64,000 nt of DNA from Termitomyces sp. T153 (Eukaryota > Basidiomycota > Agaricomycetes > Agaricales > Lyophyllaceae). A model generated the notes under the pieces. The model worked only from the letters and a program-made list of their open reading frames with translations. It was not told the origin of the DNA and ran no database searches. The stretch covers positions 62,001 to 126,000 of the forward strand of contig JACKQL020000102.1 in the NCBI GenBank assembly GCA_018296165.2, read 5' to 3'. Below, piece by piece: positions 49,012 through 59,944 of this stretch. A program made the translations under genes and the position numbers. Positions within the stretch are counted from its first letter, which is position 1, and every line of letters begins with the position of its first letter.

Positions 49012-49908
49012 TGTTGTAGTACTTGGTTAGAGTAATACTAATAGTTCTGGGGCTTTCTTGAAGACTTAGGAAGTCCACTCCAATTCCACACTGATGTCTT
49101 GATAAAGGTTCGAAGTTGAGGTTGTTTACTTCCAAAATATTTCTATTCTGAATATAGAGGGGTTTCAACAAACTCCTGCCTAAGTGATTCACTCCCTGGG
49201 AACCACCAAACATTTGCCTATTAATTGCCTGTCCATTTGCTACTCTACTTGGGCTATTTATATCTCTTTCTACAGTGCACAGACCACCCCCTGCACATGA
49301 CTTTTGGTCTCACACTTTTCAGTCCCTTATTCATAACTGTTATTCTAATCCCCCCTTTTGGGATCCCTGTTTCAGTGCCACAGGCTAGTTCCTTGTGCCA
49401 TCATTCCTCTTTTGCATTCTTAGCTTCCATTTGTTCCATTTAGCTCTTCCTCCTTTGTATTTCTTCCATTCATCTTTTCCCTCCCATTCATATTCTCCCA
49501 TTCCATTCATATTCTTTCCCATTCAGGTTCTTCCATTCATCTTCCTTTCCCTTCCATTCATTCCATTTCTTTCCCTTCCATTCATTCCATTCATATTCTT
49601 TCCCATTCATTCCCCCTTTATCATTCCCATCTGATTATTCTTAGATCAGATCTAGATCTTGCCAGAATTAATGCCACTCAGGTGCTTTTGCCAGTCCCAT
49701 GCTTCCTCTCCCATTACCATGATTGGACTATTATTGAGTGTATAGCCTAGTATAGTCCTTGTCCTATCCTGTTCTGTATTTCTTCTGGTGTATTTTAAGG
49801 AGATAATGTTGCTGGAACTTGTTTTATCAGGAGGCTTACAGTTTTCAGCCTTAATAGATGTTTATTTTGACTTCTGGTATTTTATTGTGTTCCTTTGGTG
49901 TGACAACA
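49012..49908. mobile_element. Solo LTR inserted in the gag of element C
   Basis: This 897-bp insert begins TGTTGT and ends ACAACA (TG...CA inverted ends). It splits the gag coding sequence exactly: the reading leaves at VCEA..N at 49,010 and resumes as ILVYAIKEGVQGFY at 49,914. The flanks carry CATA on both sides (ACATA / TCATA), consistent with a 4-5-bp target-site duplication with one change. It has no coding content and includes a TATA-like stretch near 49,255 and a CATTC-rich tract. Confidence 0.7.
49430..49632. repeat. CATTC/CCATT pyrimidine-rich microsatellite-like tract
   Basis: About 200 bp of irregular TTCCATTCAT and CCCATTCA copies on the plus strand, nearly free of G, lying inside the solo LTR. 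Confidence 0.7.
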
Positions 49909-52023
49909 TCATATTAGTGTATGCAATCAAAGAGGGAGTGCAAGGCTTCTATCATGCCTTGCTGGACCACACTCAAAACATGGCTGTATTTTCCAACAAA
50001 TTGATAATTTGTGAGTGATTTTTAGAGGAGATACTCTCTAACATGCTTGTTGCATTGATACATGATGGCACACTGACTGCCAAAGTGAATATCATGGAGG
50101 AATTTGTTTTTGAGGCTAAGGCCTATGAAAATAGTATCAAAACTGCAGCACACTATCTAGAGCACAGCATGAAGAATTGTGCTGGGCATACACTGTTGCT
50201 AGTGGCAGTGCAGTCTCCAAAGTTTGGGACTGCCCTAGCTGAATGAGCAGATTTGGCCAGACACAACACCCACCTACAGCTGTCTAGACTTATGAGGCCA
50301 ACTGCACATGTGGCCTCAGAGCCATTGACCCCTTGGGTTAGTGCAGGTCAAGGCCCTCCTTAACATATGAGAGCAGTGCAGGCAGCAAGACAACATCTTG
50401 CCATGGGGAAGAATGTGTTGGCTATAGCATTGGGCCAACCAGGCAAGGAAGCCAGACAACTACTACTTGCTACAAGTGCAGGAAAGTTGGCCACTTTGCT
50501 TGAGAGTGCAGGGAGCAGGGTAAGCCAGCTCCACACATGTTTGTTTGAGTGGTACACACTGCTGCTGCCTTGGATATTGGATGCCAACAATAAGGAGGAC
50601 AAGGATCCTAGTGACATTGATGACAAACAAGCAAATGAGACCAATGGGACTCAGGCTGAGGATGAAGAGTATATCAAATTAGAGATGTACAAAAATGACT
50701 ACTATACCTGAGGCAGTGAGAGCAAAGGACTATTTGTCCTCACTGAGGTCCCTGCCACTGAGCATAGAGTGTAAGAACCTAGTAATGAGGTTTGCATGCA
50801 CAAGGTGCAGATCATGGTAGCAAAGGACACCATGGACCAGCCAGTGCTGCCTGCATGAGACAAAGAGTGTCTTGTCACTTGGGTTGATGTCAATGGCCAC
50901 AAGGCATGGATGTTGTGGGACTCAGGAGTACTACTTCCAGACTCATGCTGTTGTTTGTCCATTTTGCTGGGATATGGGTGGCCTATTGGCCACACCAATC
51001 ACTCTGCAGCTGGGAACAATTGGAAGTTGTTCCATTGTGAATTATGGGGCCAGGGTGACCATGAAGGTTCCTGGCAAGTATTGCACTGTCTATGTGGACA
51101 TTGCTAACTTTGATCACTACAACATAATTGTAGGAATGCCATTCATGAGGGTGTATAATGTCCTCCTCAATTCTCAGAATGACCAAGTAGTCATTGATGG
51201 GGTAGCTACTCCAGCTCATAAACTAAAGTTAGAAGATGTGGATGGACATGCATGGTGCTTCCATACAGTGGAGAAGCAGTGCAACAAGTAGCCCTGACTA
51301 TCCAATGGACTGAGGCAGCCCACCATGGAAGAGGCAGAGAATGAGGACAGGGTTTGGATGGCTGATAGCCTTCCTGACAATTACCCATCTCTGTTGGTCC
51401 TGGAGGAAGAGTATCAGAGTACTCTTCAGGAGGGGAAGAGGATAGCACAGTTCTTCAAAGCATCAAAACTGGCTTTACAAATGCCTCCAAGAGTGGAGGT
51501 AGCATAGCAGTTGAGCAAGAAGGGACTGATCCTTCCAAAGCAAGCAAATGAAGGATTTGGAACAGACCTATCCCAAAGCCAACCCTTGAATGGGAATACA
51601 ATCCACATATGCCACCAGAATGAAATCAGGTCATTGCAGACCTGACAAAGCAAGAAGGGATAAGATGAGCACTCCCTGCCAAAGTGAATAGAATGGCTAT
51701 GGAGGACAAAATATCCAAGCCTAGTGAGTTTGAATACTTGTGGAGTGAAACAAGGTGTAGGATGGAACATCATCCTACATAGTTAAACATTCCAGATGAA
51801 TCAGAGATTCATTTAATGGCCTTGTGGAACAAGTATAGGGCCACCTTCAAAGCTAGCTAAGTACAATGAAAGTCCTTGGCCTAAAGCAGACAAGGGGAAG
51901 GCTTGGCCTTCCAAGCTGACAGAAGGTGATATTCCATGCCTTGGATAGCAGTGGTATGAGGAATTTCAGGATATCATCAATGGTACAAAGGAGAAACTTC
52001 CTCCATGGCATGAGGTCAACTAT

Positions 52024-52810
52024 TGTCATGATAGCTCTTACCTTCTCTGAGGAAGAAAAGCCAAAAATATAGAAAAAAAGGTGCTTACCCCAATATACCT
52101 GAACCATGCTAAAAATGTAAGCATAAAAGGCTGAAAACTGTAGGCTAAGGGAAGTACTTACTGTATTCCAAGCACCAATGAACTGCCAAGGGATGAAAAC
52201 TAGCAGCAAGAACTAGAAAGAATGAAGGCAATGAGACCTTAACACATCAATGATCAAAATCAAACACAATGCCTCTCATTTTATTTACTCATTAACTAAT
52301 GCCAAGAGGGCACTCCTCCCAACCTCCCCAGTGCAATGACAACCTCCCTCCTTCAATTAACATATGAAACAACCCTTGATTGGACCTAGAAAGGATGGGG
52401 AGATTAGAAATGGATTTTGGGAGAAAAGAGACAGAAAATGGATGAGGAGAATGAAGACTGAACCTTTGCCAAGCATGCAGAGCCACAAAAATTGTTGGTG
52501 TTGGGCAGCAAGGGACCATAATGATGACAGGAGCACACACAGGACATTGTGACCTGTATGCAAGGAAGGCAGTATAAAAAGGAGGGGGGATTTCAAGGCC
52601 AACAAGCAATGTTTGGTGTGCAGCTCAGAATCCCCAGAGAGTGGATTACTTAGGCCTACAATGCAAATTAAGCTTCATTTTTAAGGTTTTATCTGATAAT
52701 TGAACCTGTTTATTTGTTTGAACTACAGTTTGAACTTATATCAAAATCAATCTCAATCAATCTATTATTGCATTATAAAACTAGTGTGATTCTAAGGTGT
52801 ACTTTGAACC
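52024..52810. mobile_element. Unassigned CpG-depleted insert between elements C and A
   Basis: The pol frame of C ends where a sequence opening with TGTCATGA begins (52,024), the same octamer that opens the LTR of element A (52,811). A TATAAAA lies at 52,573-52,579. It has no protein signature. It may be an LTR fragment of a related element, but its right end is unclear. Confidence 0.4.
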
Positions 52811-53861
52811 TGTCATGACCTGCTCCCCAGACCCCTGACATTGTTCCCAGCCCCCTTGTTCCCTCAGAGTCCTTCCCAATGCCCTGCCAAACTCCCCCCA
52901 ACCCTTGTCCACCCTCTGCACCCACTTTGGGTAACTCTGATGCTTCTCTGGCAAACCCCAACAACCCCCTGGCCAACTCTGACACCTTCTCCACAGTCAT
53001 CAACATTTTCCCTGGGTCCCTGGAACACTTTCTTGCTGTTCCTGACCCTGTCATAAGCCTCCAACCCCCCTACCCTGGTTTCCTGACCTGCCCTGGAGCA
53101 TCACAATGACCCTGGAGTGGCCTGTGTCCCCAGCTGATTCCATTAGAATATTACTGTGGCCTGCCCCTTGATTGTACCCAACACCTGTCAACTCCATGCA
53201 GCTCCATTGAGCCCAGCTGCCATACCTGCTGTCCTCTGGAGCTACTCAGCAGTCAGTATATAAGTTGTAGAGTAGCTCCTTGTACTCTAGTCTTGATATT
53301 ACCTACATTAACTGGTTACTTGTGTCTTGTATTTCTTTCTATCTCTGTTTCCCTTTTTAGTCTTGAATCTATCTCTTTCTCTGTCTTATCTTGTCTTGTC
53401 TCTGTCTTGTCTTGATTGTCTCTATTTCCTTTGTTTCTTCAAGTTCTTTTCATCTCCAACATCAGTATGAACTCCATGCACATGCTATGGACCCTGAACA
53501 TTCTTATGACAACTCCAGACCTTGTTCTCTGCTTGGCCCCAGAACCCATCAAGTCTTGATTGATCCCCTATCAAACTCCAGCTCTGCCCCCTTCCCTTGC
53601 AAAGCCTCTGTTTGCCCTGCAATCCATTCATGTGCTTACAAACCTGCTCCTGATGCCTGCCAAGCCCAACATTAATGTACTTGGTCTTAGACTTCCTGGA
53701 CTACTCTGGACTTGCTTGGACTGCATCCCCTAGCTTCCCCTCACAAGTCCCTCCTCTCTGCACCACCCCTAAAGCACTAGGTTATAAGTGCAGGACATTG
53801 CATCTGCCTAGTAAGGACTTGCCCAGTGTAGCTAAGCCCCTGTAGTTAGCAGAACCTGACA
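52811..53861 (+). repeat. 5' LTR of element A (ends inferred)
   Basis: The segment begins TGTCATGACC and ends CCTGACA, giving TGTCA/TGACA inverted ends. A TATATAAG promoter element is at 53,257-53,264, followed by a T/C-rich tract (53,330-53,450). The second copy is not in the window, so the right end rests only on the inverted termini. Confidence 0.5.
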
Positions 53862-54277
53862 GAACCCTCAAACCTGTTGACTTGTGGTTGTTTGGCTAGG
53901 TTTCTAAGACAAACAAAGACAAACCTCTGCTTTTTGCATCATCTGGAGCCCACCACAAGGGGTTCATTTACACTTTTAAATACACACTTTTGGGTCTCCT
54001 TTTTGGAGTCCATTTCAGAGACTATATCATTAGTTTCACTCCACCAGGCTTTTGGCCAGGTTCATCTAAGGTTATTACACCAGAGGTTAAAAACTTGAGA
54101 GCTTCTCCAGCAAGGAAACAAAGCATTCATGCTAATAGCAAGAGTGCAGAGTCTCATTTGCCTGACCCAGAAGCTCTACTACAAAAATGAAAGTTTTGTG
54201 TTCAGAAGGTAGAACAAGGTTCACAACCTTCAAACCAAATAACAATACCATCACCTACTTTACCTGTTGTCACCAAA

Positions 54278-55310
54278 ATGAGTGAAACTGTGAAGCAGAA
54301 GATGCCACTGTCTACAAGCAGTCATGCTCCAGAATTTGTGCATACTCAGCCAAGTGAAGTCTTGCACTTTCTGCAGAAAATGGAGACTTTGTTTGAGCAT
54401 GCTAGGATCACCTCTGCTAAAGAAAAGAAAAAGAGGATTGTGGAGTATGTGGATGCAGTCACAGAAAAAGAGTGGAGGGGTTTTGATTCCTTTGAAGATG
54501 ACAAGTCTTGGGATGACTTTGTCAAAGAACTCAAGGATCTATACCCTAAAGCTGTAGACAATGTTGGGCAGGTTTCCTATCTTGATTGTATTTGTAGTAA
54601 ACATGCACAACTAAGTTGAAGCAATGTGGCTGAAATTCACTCCCTCAGCAAAAAGTTCAAGGGAGAGGCAAAGCTGCTGTCTAAGGTGCTGCATAATAGT
54701 ACCTTAGTAAACAAATTCATGCAGTGCTTTACCCCTACTTTTGCAGATGTTGTTGAGGACAAACTTTCAAGCAAGTATGCCATTTTAAAGATGCTGCAAG
54801 GAACAGACATGAGTAATAGCAGTAGTGACAGTACTTGTGGGCAGGAAGTCTTTACATTCAGACAGAACAGTTAGTGGTGACACAGATACTGTTAGTACAA
54901 AAGAGAGGATTAAAGAGGAAGAATCAGAGGAAAAACTGGCCCACCTTCAAGATTCTATCTTGGCAATTGGCAAACAAGTCCAGGCAGTACAATCAGGGCA
55001 GGCAGAGTTGAAAACAGTCTTTCTGACTGCAAGGAATAATGTTAGAATAGATGTAGCAGCTCCTGCTCTCCATTCCACTCTGGCTACATTCACTGCAGAA
55101 GCAAACTGCTTTTACTGTTCCAAACCAGGACATAGGAATGTTGAGTGTGAACACTTGAAGTCCAATATCCTAAAAGGATGGGTCATGGTAGCAGAAGGAA
55201 GGCCTCATCTATCTAACAGGATGCCTGTGCCCAGAGACCCTTCAAACAAGTCTCCCTGTAATAGAATCAATGCTCTCAATGACCAAGCCATGAGCTTGCC
55301 TTTTAGCTAG
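54278..55310 (+). pseudogene. Degraded gag of element A
   Basis: Begins MSETVKQKMPLSTSSHAPEF, with a helical capsid-like part (KKKRIVEYVDAVTEKEWRGF, KSWDDFVKELKDLYP). It has a TGA at ~54,617 and a frame change near 54,850. It ends with a CCHC knuckle (CFYC-x4-H-x4-C, 55,107-55,148) and a short Pro/Ser tail. Known gypsy gags have this order. Confidence 0.65.
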
Positions 55311-55827
55311 ACAGAGAAAGAGCCTGCAGACAATCAAACCTTTTCACCTATGTGAATGCAGCTTGCAATACTAGGGATGACTTGTTGGAAAGGATCAGTC
55401 AAAATGAGTCAGACAGGCTGGCTGAGGTAGAAAGAAGTCTAGCTAAAATGGGAGAACTGATGTCAGTGTTGATAAACACTAGGAACACAGCAAACCCCAA
55501 TGAAGGGCAGCAGCCTAGCTCCAAGGATTTTTAGAGGGCTCAAGGAAGGTGTCAGGAAGAGAGACCACTTTACCAAGGGTACCTAAGGCACCTGAGAGAC
55601 CAGCTGAAGACTCTTGGAGAACAAAATTAACTCTGCCAGTGCAGAATAATGTTGAACCAAAATTTAACTTACCTTGTGAAAAGGTACCAACCCTCCATAG
55701 GGACAGGAGAATTCCAGTGTAGGCCACAGGAGAAGACCCTCTGCTTGGGAATAGAAAAGAGATAGAAAAAGCAATAGATAAAATATGGGGAACAGCTATT
55801 CCACTAACAGCTGGAGAATTATGAGAG

Positions 55828-57968
55828 GTGGCACCTGACCTGAGAAATGCAATGGTACACAAGTTGACTCACAAGCAGACCCCAGGGTATAAGCTTGCCA
55901 ACTTTGGAGTCCCTAAAGTAGTGGTCCAGGAACAGGTAGTCATGTCAGAAGAGGAATCAAGTTATGTCAATGTTAATGACTTGCCAATGGCAACTTATTT
56001 CATTGCTAATAGAACTCAACTAAGGTTGCCTTCAGGGGCAGTAGTACATCAGGATTGTGTTGCTACCTACCTAAAAAATATTCCTCCAGATAAGAAACCA
56101 GTTGTAGTCTATGTGGCTAGAAACTTACAAGTCCTAAGATTGTCAAATTCTGTGGTTAACCACAAAGGAAAGGTGGAGAAAATGTTAGATAGTGGATCTC
56201 AAATAGTCTGCATGGCCTTAACTGAAGCTTTGAGAGTAGGATTGACTTGGGATCTTGAAATAAAACTGCACATGGAGAGTGCAAATAAACAGGTGAATGA
56301 TTCAGTGGGTTTGGCAATGTACCATTCACCTTTGTAGAAGGGTTTACTGTGTATCTGCAAGTCCATATCTTTGAGAAGCCTGCTTACACTGTATTGCTAG
56401 GCAGACTATTTGATACCTTGACAGAAAGCAATATCCAGAATCTGCAGGATGGAAGTGCTATCATTACTATCTGAGATCCAAATACCAGACAAAGGACAGC
56501 TTTGCCCACTATGGAGAGGGGAAAAGTGTCAAAAACAGAACCTATTAGAGAAGAGGAGACAAAATTTTAAGTCTCAAGGATCTGGTCAATGATCAGGGAG
56601 AGAAAGCTGTGAGTTTTGAAGAGACAGGAAATGGGAAAGTGGTGCTTACTAGTTACACTGTCCAAAACAGTGGATTTAGTAAGGCTGAGTCAAGGGATGT
56701 ATACTTGACCCACAGGCCTTTGCTACTAGCAAAGGATGTGAGGGGAAGGGTGAGAAAACACTGTCTGCTTATTTAAATGGACAGCTGTCAGAGATTCCTA
56801 GGGAGTTTGAAGGTTTTCTGCAGCAGCAGAAGTTAGAAGCAGGTGTGGGGGAGACAGTCCAAGTATTTGGTAAATACAAACCAGTAGCCAGAAAGGTGAA
56901 ACTGGCCTTGGGAACCTCCCCTGAGGAGTTTAGGATAGAGAGACATATTATGGGGGATCCTTTAGCAGATATGCCCACAGTTGAGTACCAACCCACCAGA
57001 GTTTACACCAACTAGTAGATACACTGCAGAGTGTAAAGAAATCATTGATCAAGCTCATGAGGATGATTTTCCGTGGCCAGAAGAGAAGAAGTTAGTACAT
57101 CATTTGATGATAATACAGAATGAGGCTTTTGCATGGGATGATTCACAAAGGGGAAGACTCAAGGAAGAGTATTTTCCACCAGTAGTCATGCCTGTAATAC
57201 CACACACACCATGGGTATCAAAGAATATTCCAATTGCTCCTGGACTCTGTGATAAGATCTGTAAAATAATAAAACAAAAAATTGCAGCAGAAGTCTATGA
57301 GCCATCACATTCTTCTTATTGTTCTCAATAGTCACTGTGTTAAAGAAGGATGGAGAAAGTCTTTGCATAGTACATAGTCTAGAACCTTTGAACAAGGTGA
57401 CAATTGCCCACTCAGGATTGCCACCAGCAACTGAGGAGTTGGCTGGTCACTTTTCTGGTTGTGCTTGTAGTGGGATCTTTGATCTTTATGTTGGATATGA
57501 TAAGAGGGTTCTGGATGTAAAAAATCTAGAGATTATACTACATTCTAAACTCCTTTTGGGGCTTTAAGATTGGTCACACTCCATATGGAATGGACTAACT
57601 CTGTGCCTATCTTCCATTAAGATATTACTTTCATCTTGAAAGATGAGATTCCCCATGTTTCTTGGCCATATATTGATGATGTGCCAATTAGGGGGCCTCC
57701 AACTCAATATGAGTTGCCTGATGGTGGATATGGGGTGATACCTGAAAATCGTGGTATCAGAAGATTTGTATGGAAACACATGCAGAATGTCAATTGTGTA
57801 TTCCAATGAATCAAGTATGTAGGAGGACCTTTTCAGGAAAGAAGCCAGTAGTTTCTGCAGATGAGATAGTGGTAGTTAGTCACAGGTGTTCCTATAAAGG
57901 ACAGAAGCCAGAGACCAAGAGGTTTGCAATTGTGATGGGTTGGGGAGATTGTAGGGACAAGTCAGAGG
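55828..57968 (+). pseudogene. Degraded protease-reverse transcriptase of element A
   Basis: The aspartic protease motif LDSGSQI is encoded at ~56,185-56,205. Reverse transcriptase follows in broken frames: KKDGESLCIVHSLEPLNKVT (~57,343), and an intact YIDD catalytic box at 57,669-57,680. The thumb-side segment continues with GGTFSGKKP and MGWGDCRDKSEV. The text stops inside this last motif, at the junction with element B. Confidence 0.7.
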
Positions 57969-58665
57969 TGATATCAGGGAACTGCCATTTCCAACCTCTG
58001 CAACTGGTTTGAGCACCTCCACAGCTTGTTTGACATCTCCAGGGCTCTTTTTAGAACTCCAGAGATCTCTAGAGAACTGCAGAGTTCTCTGTATTACCTC
58101 AGCAATCATTGCCCTAGGGTTAGGAGCAGCTCTGGTCTTCTGTACAGTAGTTCTCATGCCTCTGCTGCCTGCTGATGTGCCATGCCAAGCAGCAGGGATC
58201 CTTAGACTTGTTCTTTTGGATTTCCCTCTGCTAGGTAATTAGTTACTGATTGTATCATTGTCTACTCTGCTAATATACTTTGGATTCCCCTCTGCTAGAT
58301 GATTAATTACTGATTGTATCATTGTCTACTCTGCTAATATACTTTGGATTCCCCTCTGCTAGCTGTGTGACTCCAATACACTGCTCTGGAGGTTGCCCTT
58401 ACAGCAGAACAAGTCTCCTAACACTGGTCTGGAAGCCCTCCATAGCCACAAGGAACCTCCAAACTGCTATCTATTGCTTCCCCACTAGAATTAAACACTG
58501 TGAAGTTCTATGTCTCAGCTTGCTAACCCAGACACACCCTTGGAGGCTTTGGCCCCACAGGATGAAGCCTGGATTTGCCTACTACACTTAGAAACCCAGA
58601 TGCAGTTAACACAATCATCTCTCACCCACTATATGACCAAACTCTCTATCCTCTGTCAAATAACA
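57969..58665 (+). repeat. 5' LTR of element B
   Basis: The left end (TGATATCAGG) is fixed by alignment with the 3' LTR at 63,801 and by the interruption of element A. The right end is a guess (a CA at 58,664-58,665, followed by GATGTTATC, which might be a worn primer-binding site). Confidence 0.6.
58217..58363 (+). repeat. 64-bp tandem repeat in LTR of element B
   Basis: About 2.3 copies of a 64-bp unit containing ATTGTCTACTCTGCTAATAT and CCCTCTGCTAG (copies at 58,217, 58,281 and a partial one at 58,345). Repeats of this kind are common in the U3 part of LTRs, where they can act as enhancers. Confidence 0.85.
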
Positions 58666-58749
58666 GATGTTATCTTCTAATCACTCTAGGCATTGCTCAA
58701 ACACCTAACACCTAACTCCACCCCTCCTGCAGCTGCAGAAGCAGCCCCA

Positions 58750-59734
58750 ATCCCCTCCACACCTTCCCTGCAACTCTGATGACTCTATGGCCACAGATTC
58801 CATGTCTAGTGCTACCAGATGCATATGACAGTGCCTGCTCCAGAGGGGAGCAATTTCTGCAGTCCTGTCTCATGTATATCCACCTCAGTAGGGACACCTT
58901 TGACTCCAATGCATTGTAAATAGCCTGGGTGCTGTTGTACATGAAGTCCAGATGTGCCTCTACCTATGTGCTACAAGTCTTCCACCACTCCAGAGGTGTT
59001 GGAAGTTTTCTGGACTGGGCTGCCTTTGAGTAGGACTTCTGTGCAGAGTTTTTTCCATTAGACTCTGCTAAAACTGTGGCCTTGACACTACATGATGGAG
59101 AGCAATATGGGCAAGGGAAGCATACACTGGATGAGTACATTGACTTGTTCTACACTCTGGTTGAGCAGGCCAATTACCCCAATAGCCTTCAACTATGCCT
59201 CACCTTCCAGGATAGCTTACACCCTGCACTGGTGAAGTGCATCAACAATCTTGTGGAGGGTTGCCTCAACAATGAAAAGGTTGTGTTGTGGTATGAGGTG
59301 GCCCAGGACCAATAGCAACTCATGGAGATCTGGAGGGAGCTCTGCTGTCTACATTATGTGCTGCACCCTGCTCTGATCAGCAATTTCTGCCACCCCACAC
59401 CTGCTCACCCAATGCCAGCCTTTACTCCAGCCACCTCTGCAGCATGCTCTCTACCACAGAGGATCCCTATGGACATGAACACTGCCAGGCAGCTCTACAC
59501 TGCTCCACCACTGTGCCAGAGATGCTAGAAGCCTGGGCACTTTGCACAGTACTGCCCTCTAGGCCTGGAGGTATGCTAGCTTTCCACAGCAGAGCAGGTG
59601 GAATTCCTCCTATAGCTGCTGGCTGCAAGGGATGCCACTGGAGCTCCATTGCTGGATAAGCCTATGCCAGAGTTGACCCTAGAGGAGATCAGTGCATGTA
59701 CCTCACCCCCAGAGCCAGAGGGGGATTTTTAGTT
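58750..59734 (+). pseudogene. Degraded gag of element B
   Basis: One frame with in-frame stops encodes DAYDSACSRGEQFLQSC, FLDWAAFE, DGEQYGQGKHTLDEYIDLF and a CCHC knuckle (CQRC-stop-KPGHFAQYC, ~59,514-59,555). LEVC-stop-LSTAEQ follows. Each stop sits where related elements have Arg, Trp or Gln codons, as expected from C-to-T and G-to-A change. The start codon is not identified. Confidence 0.7.
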
Positions 59735-59944
59735 GAGTGATGGATGAGGTGTATGCCTCTACTACTGAGTGCTAACAGGTTCTTGTGTCTGTTGATAGAA
59801 AAAAATGAAGCTGCCTTTTCCAATAACCTTCATTCTGAAACAGAGGAACCTCAACACCCCCCTCCAAACATACAAACACTAATTCCAAAGCCTCTGCCAA
59901 GCTCCCCAACACCTCTGAAGGTCCAGTGGAATGGCTCTGCCTAG

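Larger units (their letters stand above)
48300..52023 (+). mobile_element. Element C: degraded Ty3/gypsy-like gag-protease-pol relic
   Basis: Conceptual translation across stops gives a retroelement in order. First is a gag (KFSEFEGWLMSICRFYAVAQ at ~48,745 and, after an insertion, EGVQGFYHALLDHTQNM at ~49,935 and EEFVFEAKAYENSIKTAAHY). A CCHC zinc knuckle follows at 50,469-50,510 (CYKC-x4-H-x4-C, with a TGA inside). Then an aspartic protease (WDSG near 50,915; ITLQLGTIGSCSIVNYG; VDIANFDHYNIIVGMPFM). Last is the start of pol (LTEGDIPCLG to LPPWHEVN), which breaks off at ~52,023. No LTR could be defined for it. The frame carries many stops. Confidence 0.75.
52811..57968 (+). mobile_element. Element A: Ty3/gypsy-like retrotransposon, cut by element B
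   Basis: The order is a 5' LTR (52,811-~53,861), gag (~54,278-55,310), a protease and the first part of the reverse transcriptase. The coding sequence then ends abruptly at 57,968, where the LTR of element B starts. The 3' half must lie beyond the window if it survives. Stops and frameshifts make it defective. Confidence 0.75.

Noticed and set aside
52773..53109. Pro-rich plus-strand and Gly/Ala-rich minus-strand ORFs
   Set aside because: They lie inside the inferred LTR of element A and reflect its C-rich composition.
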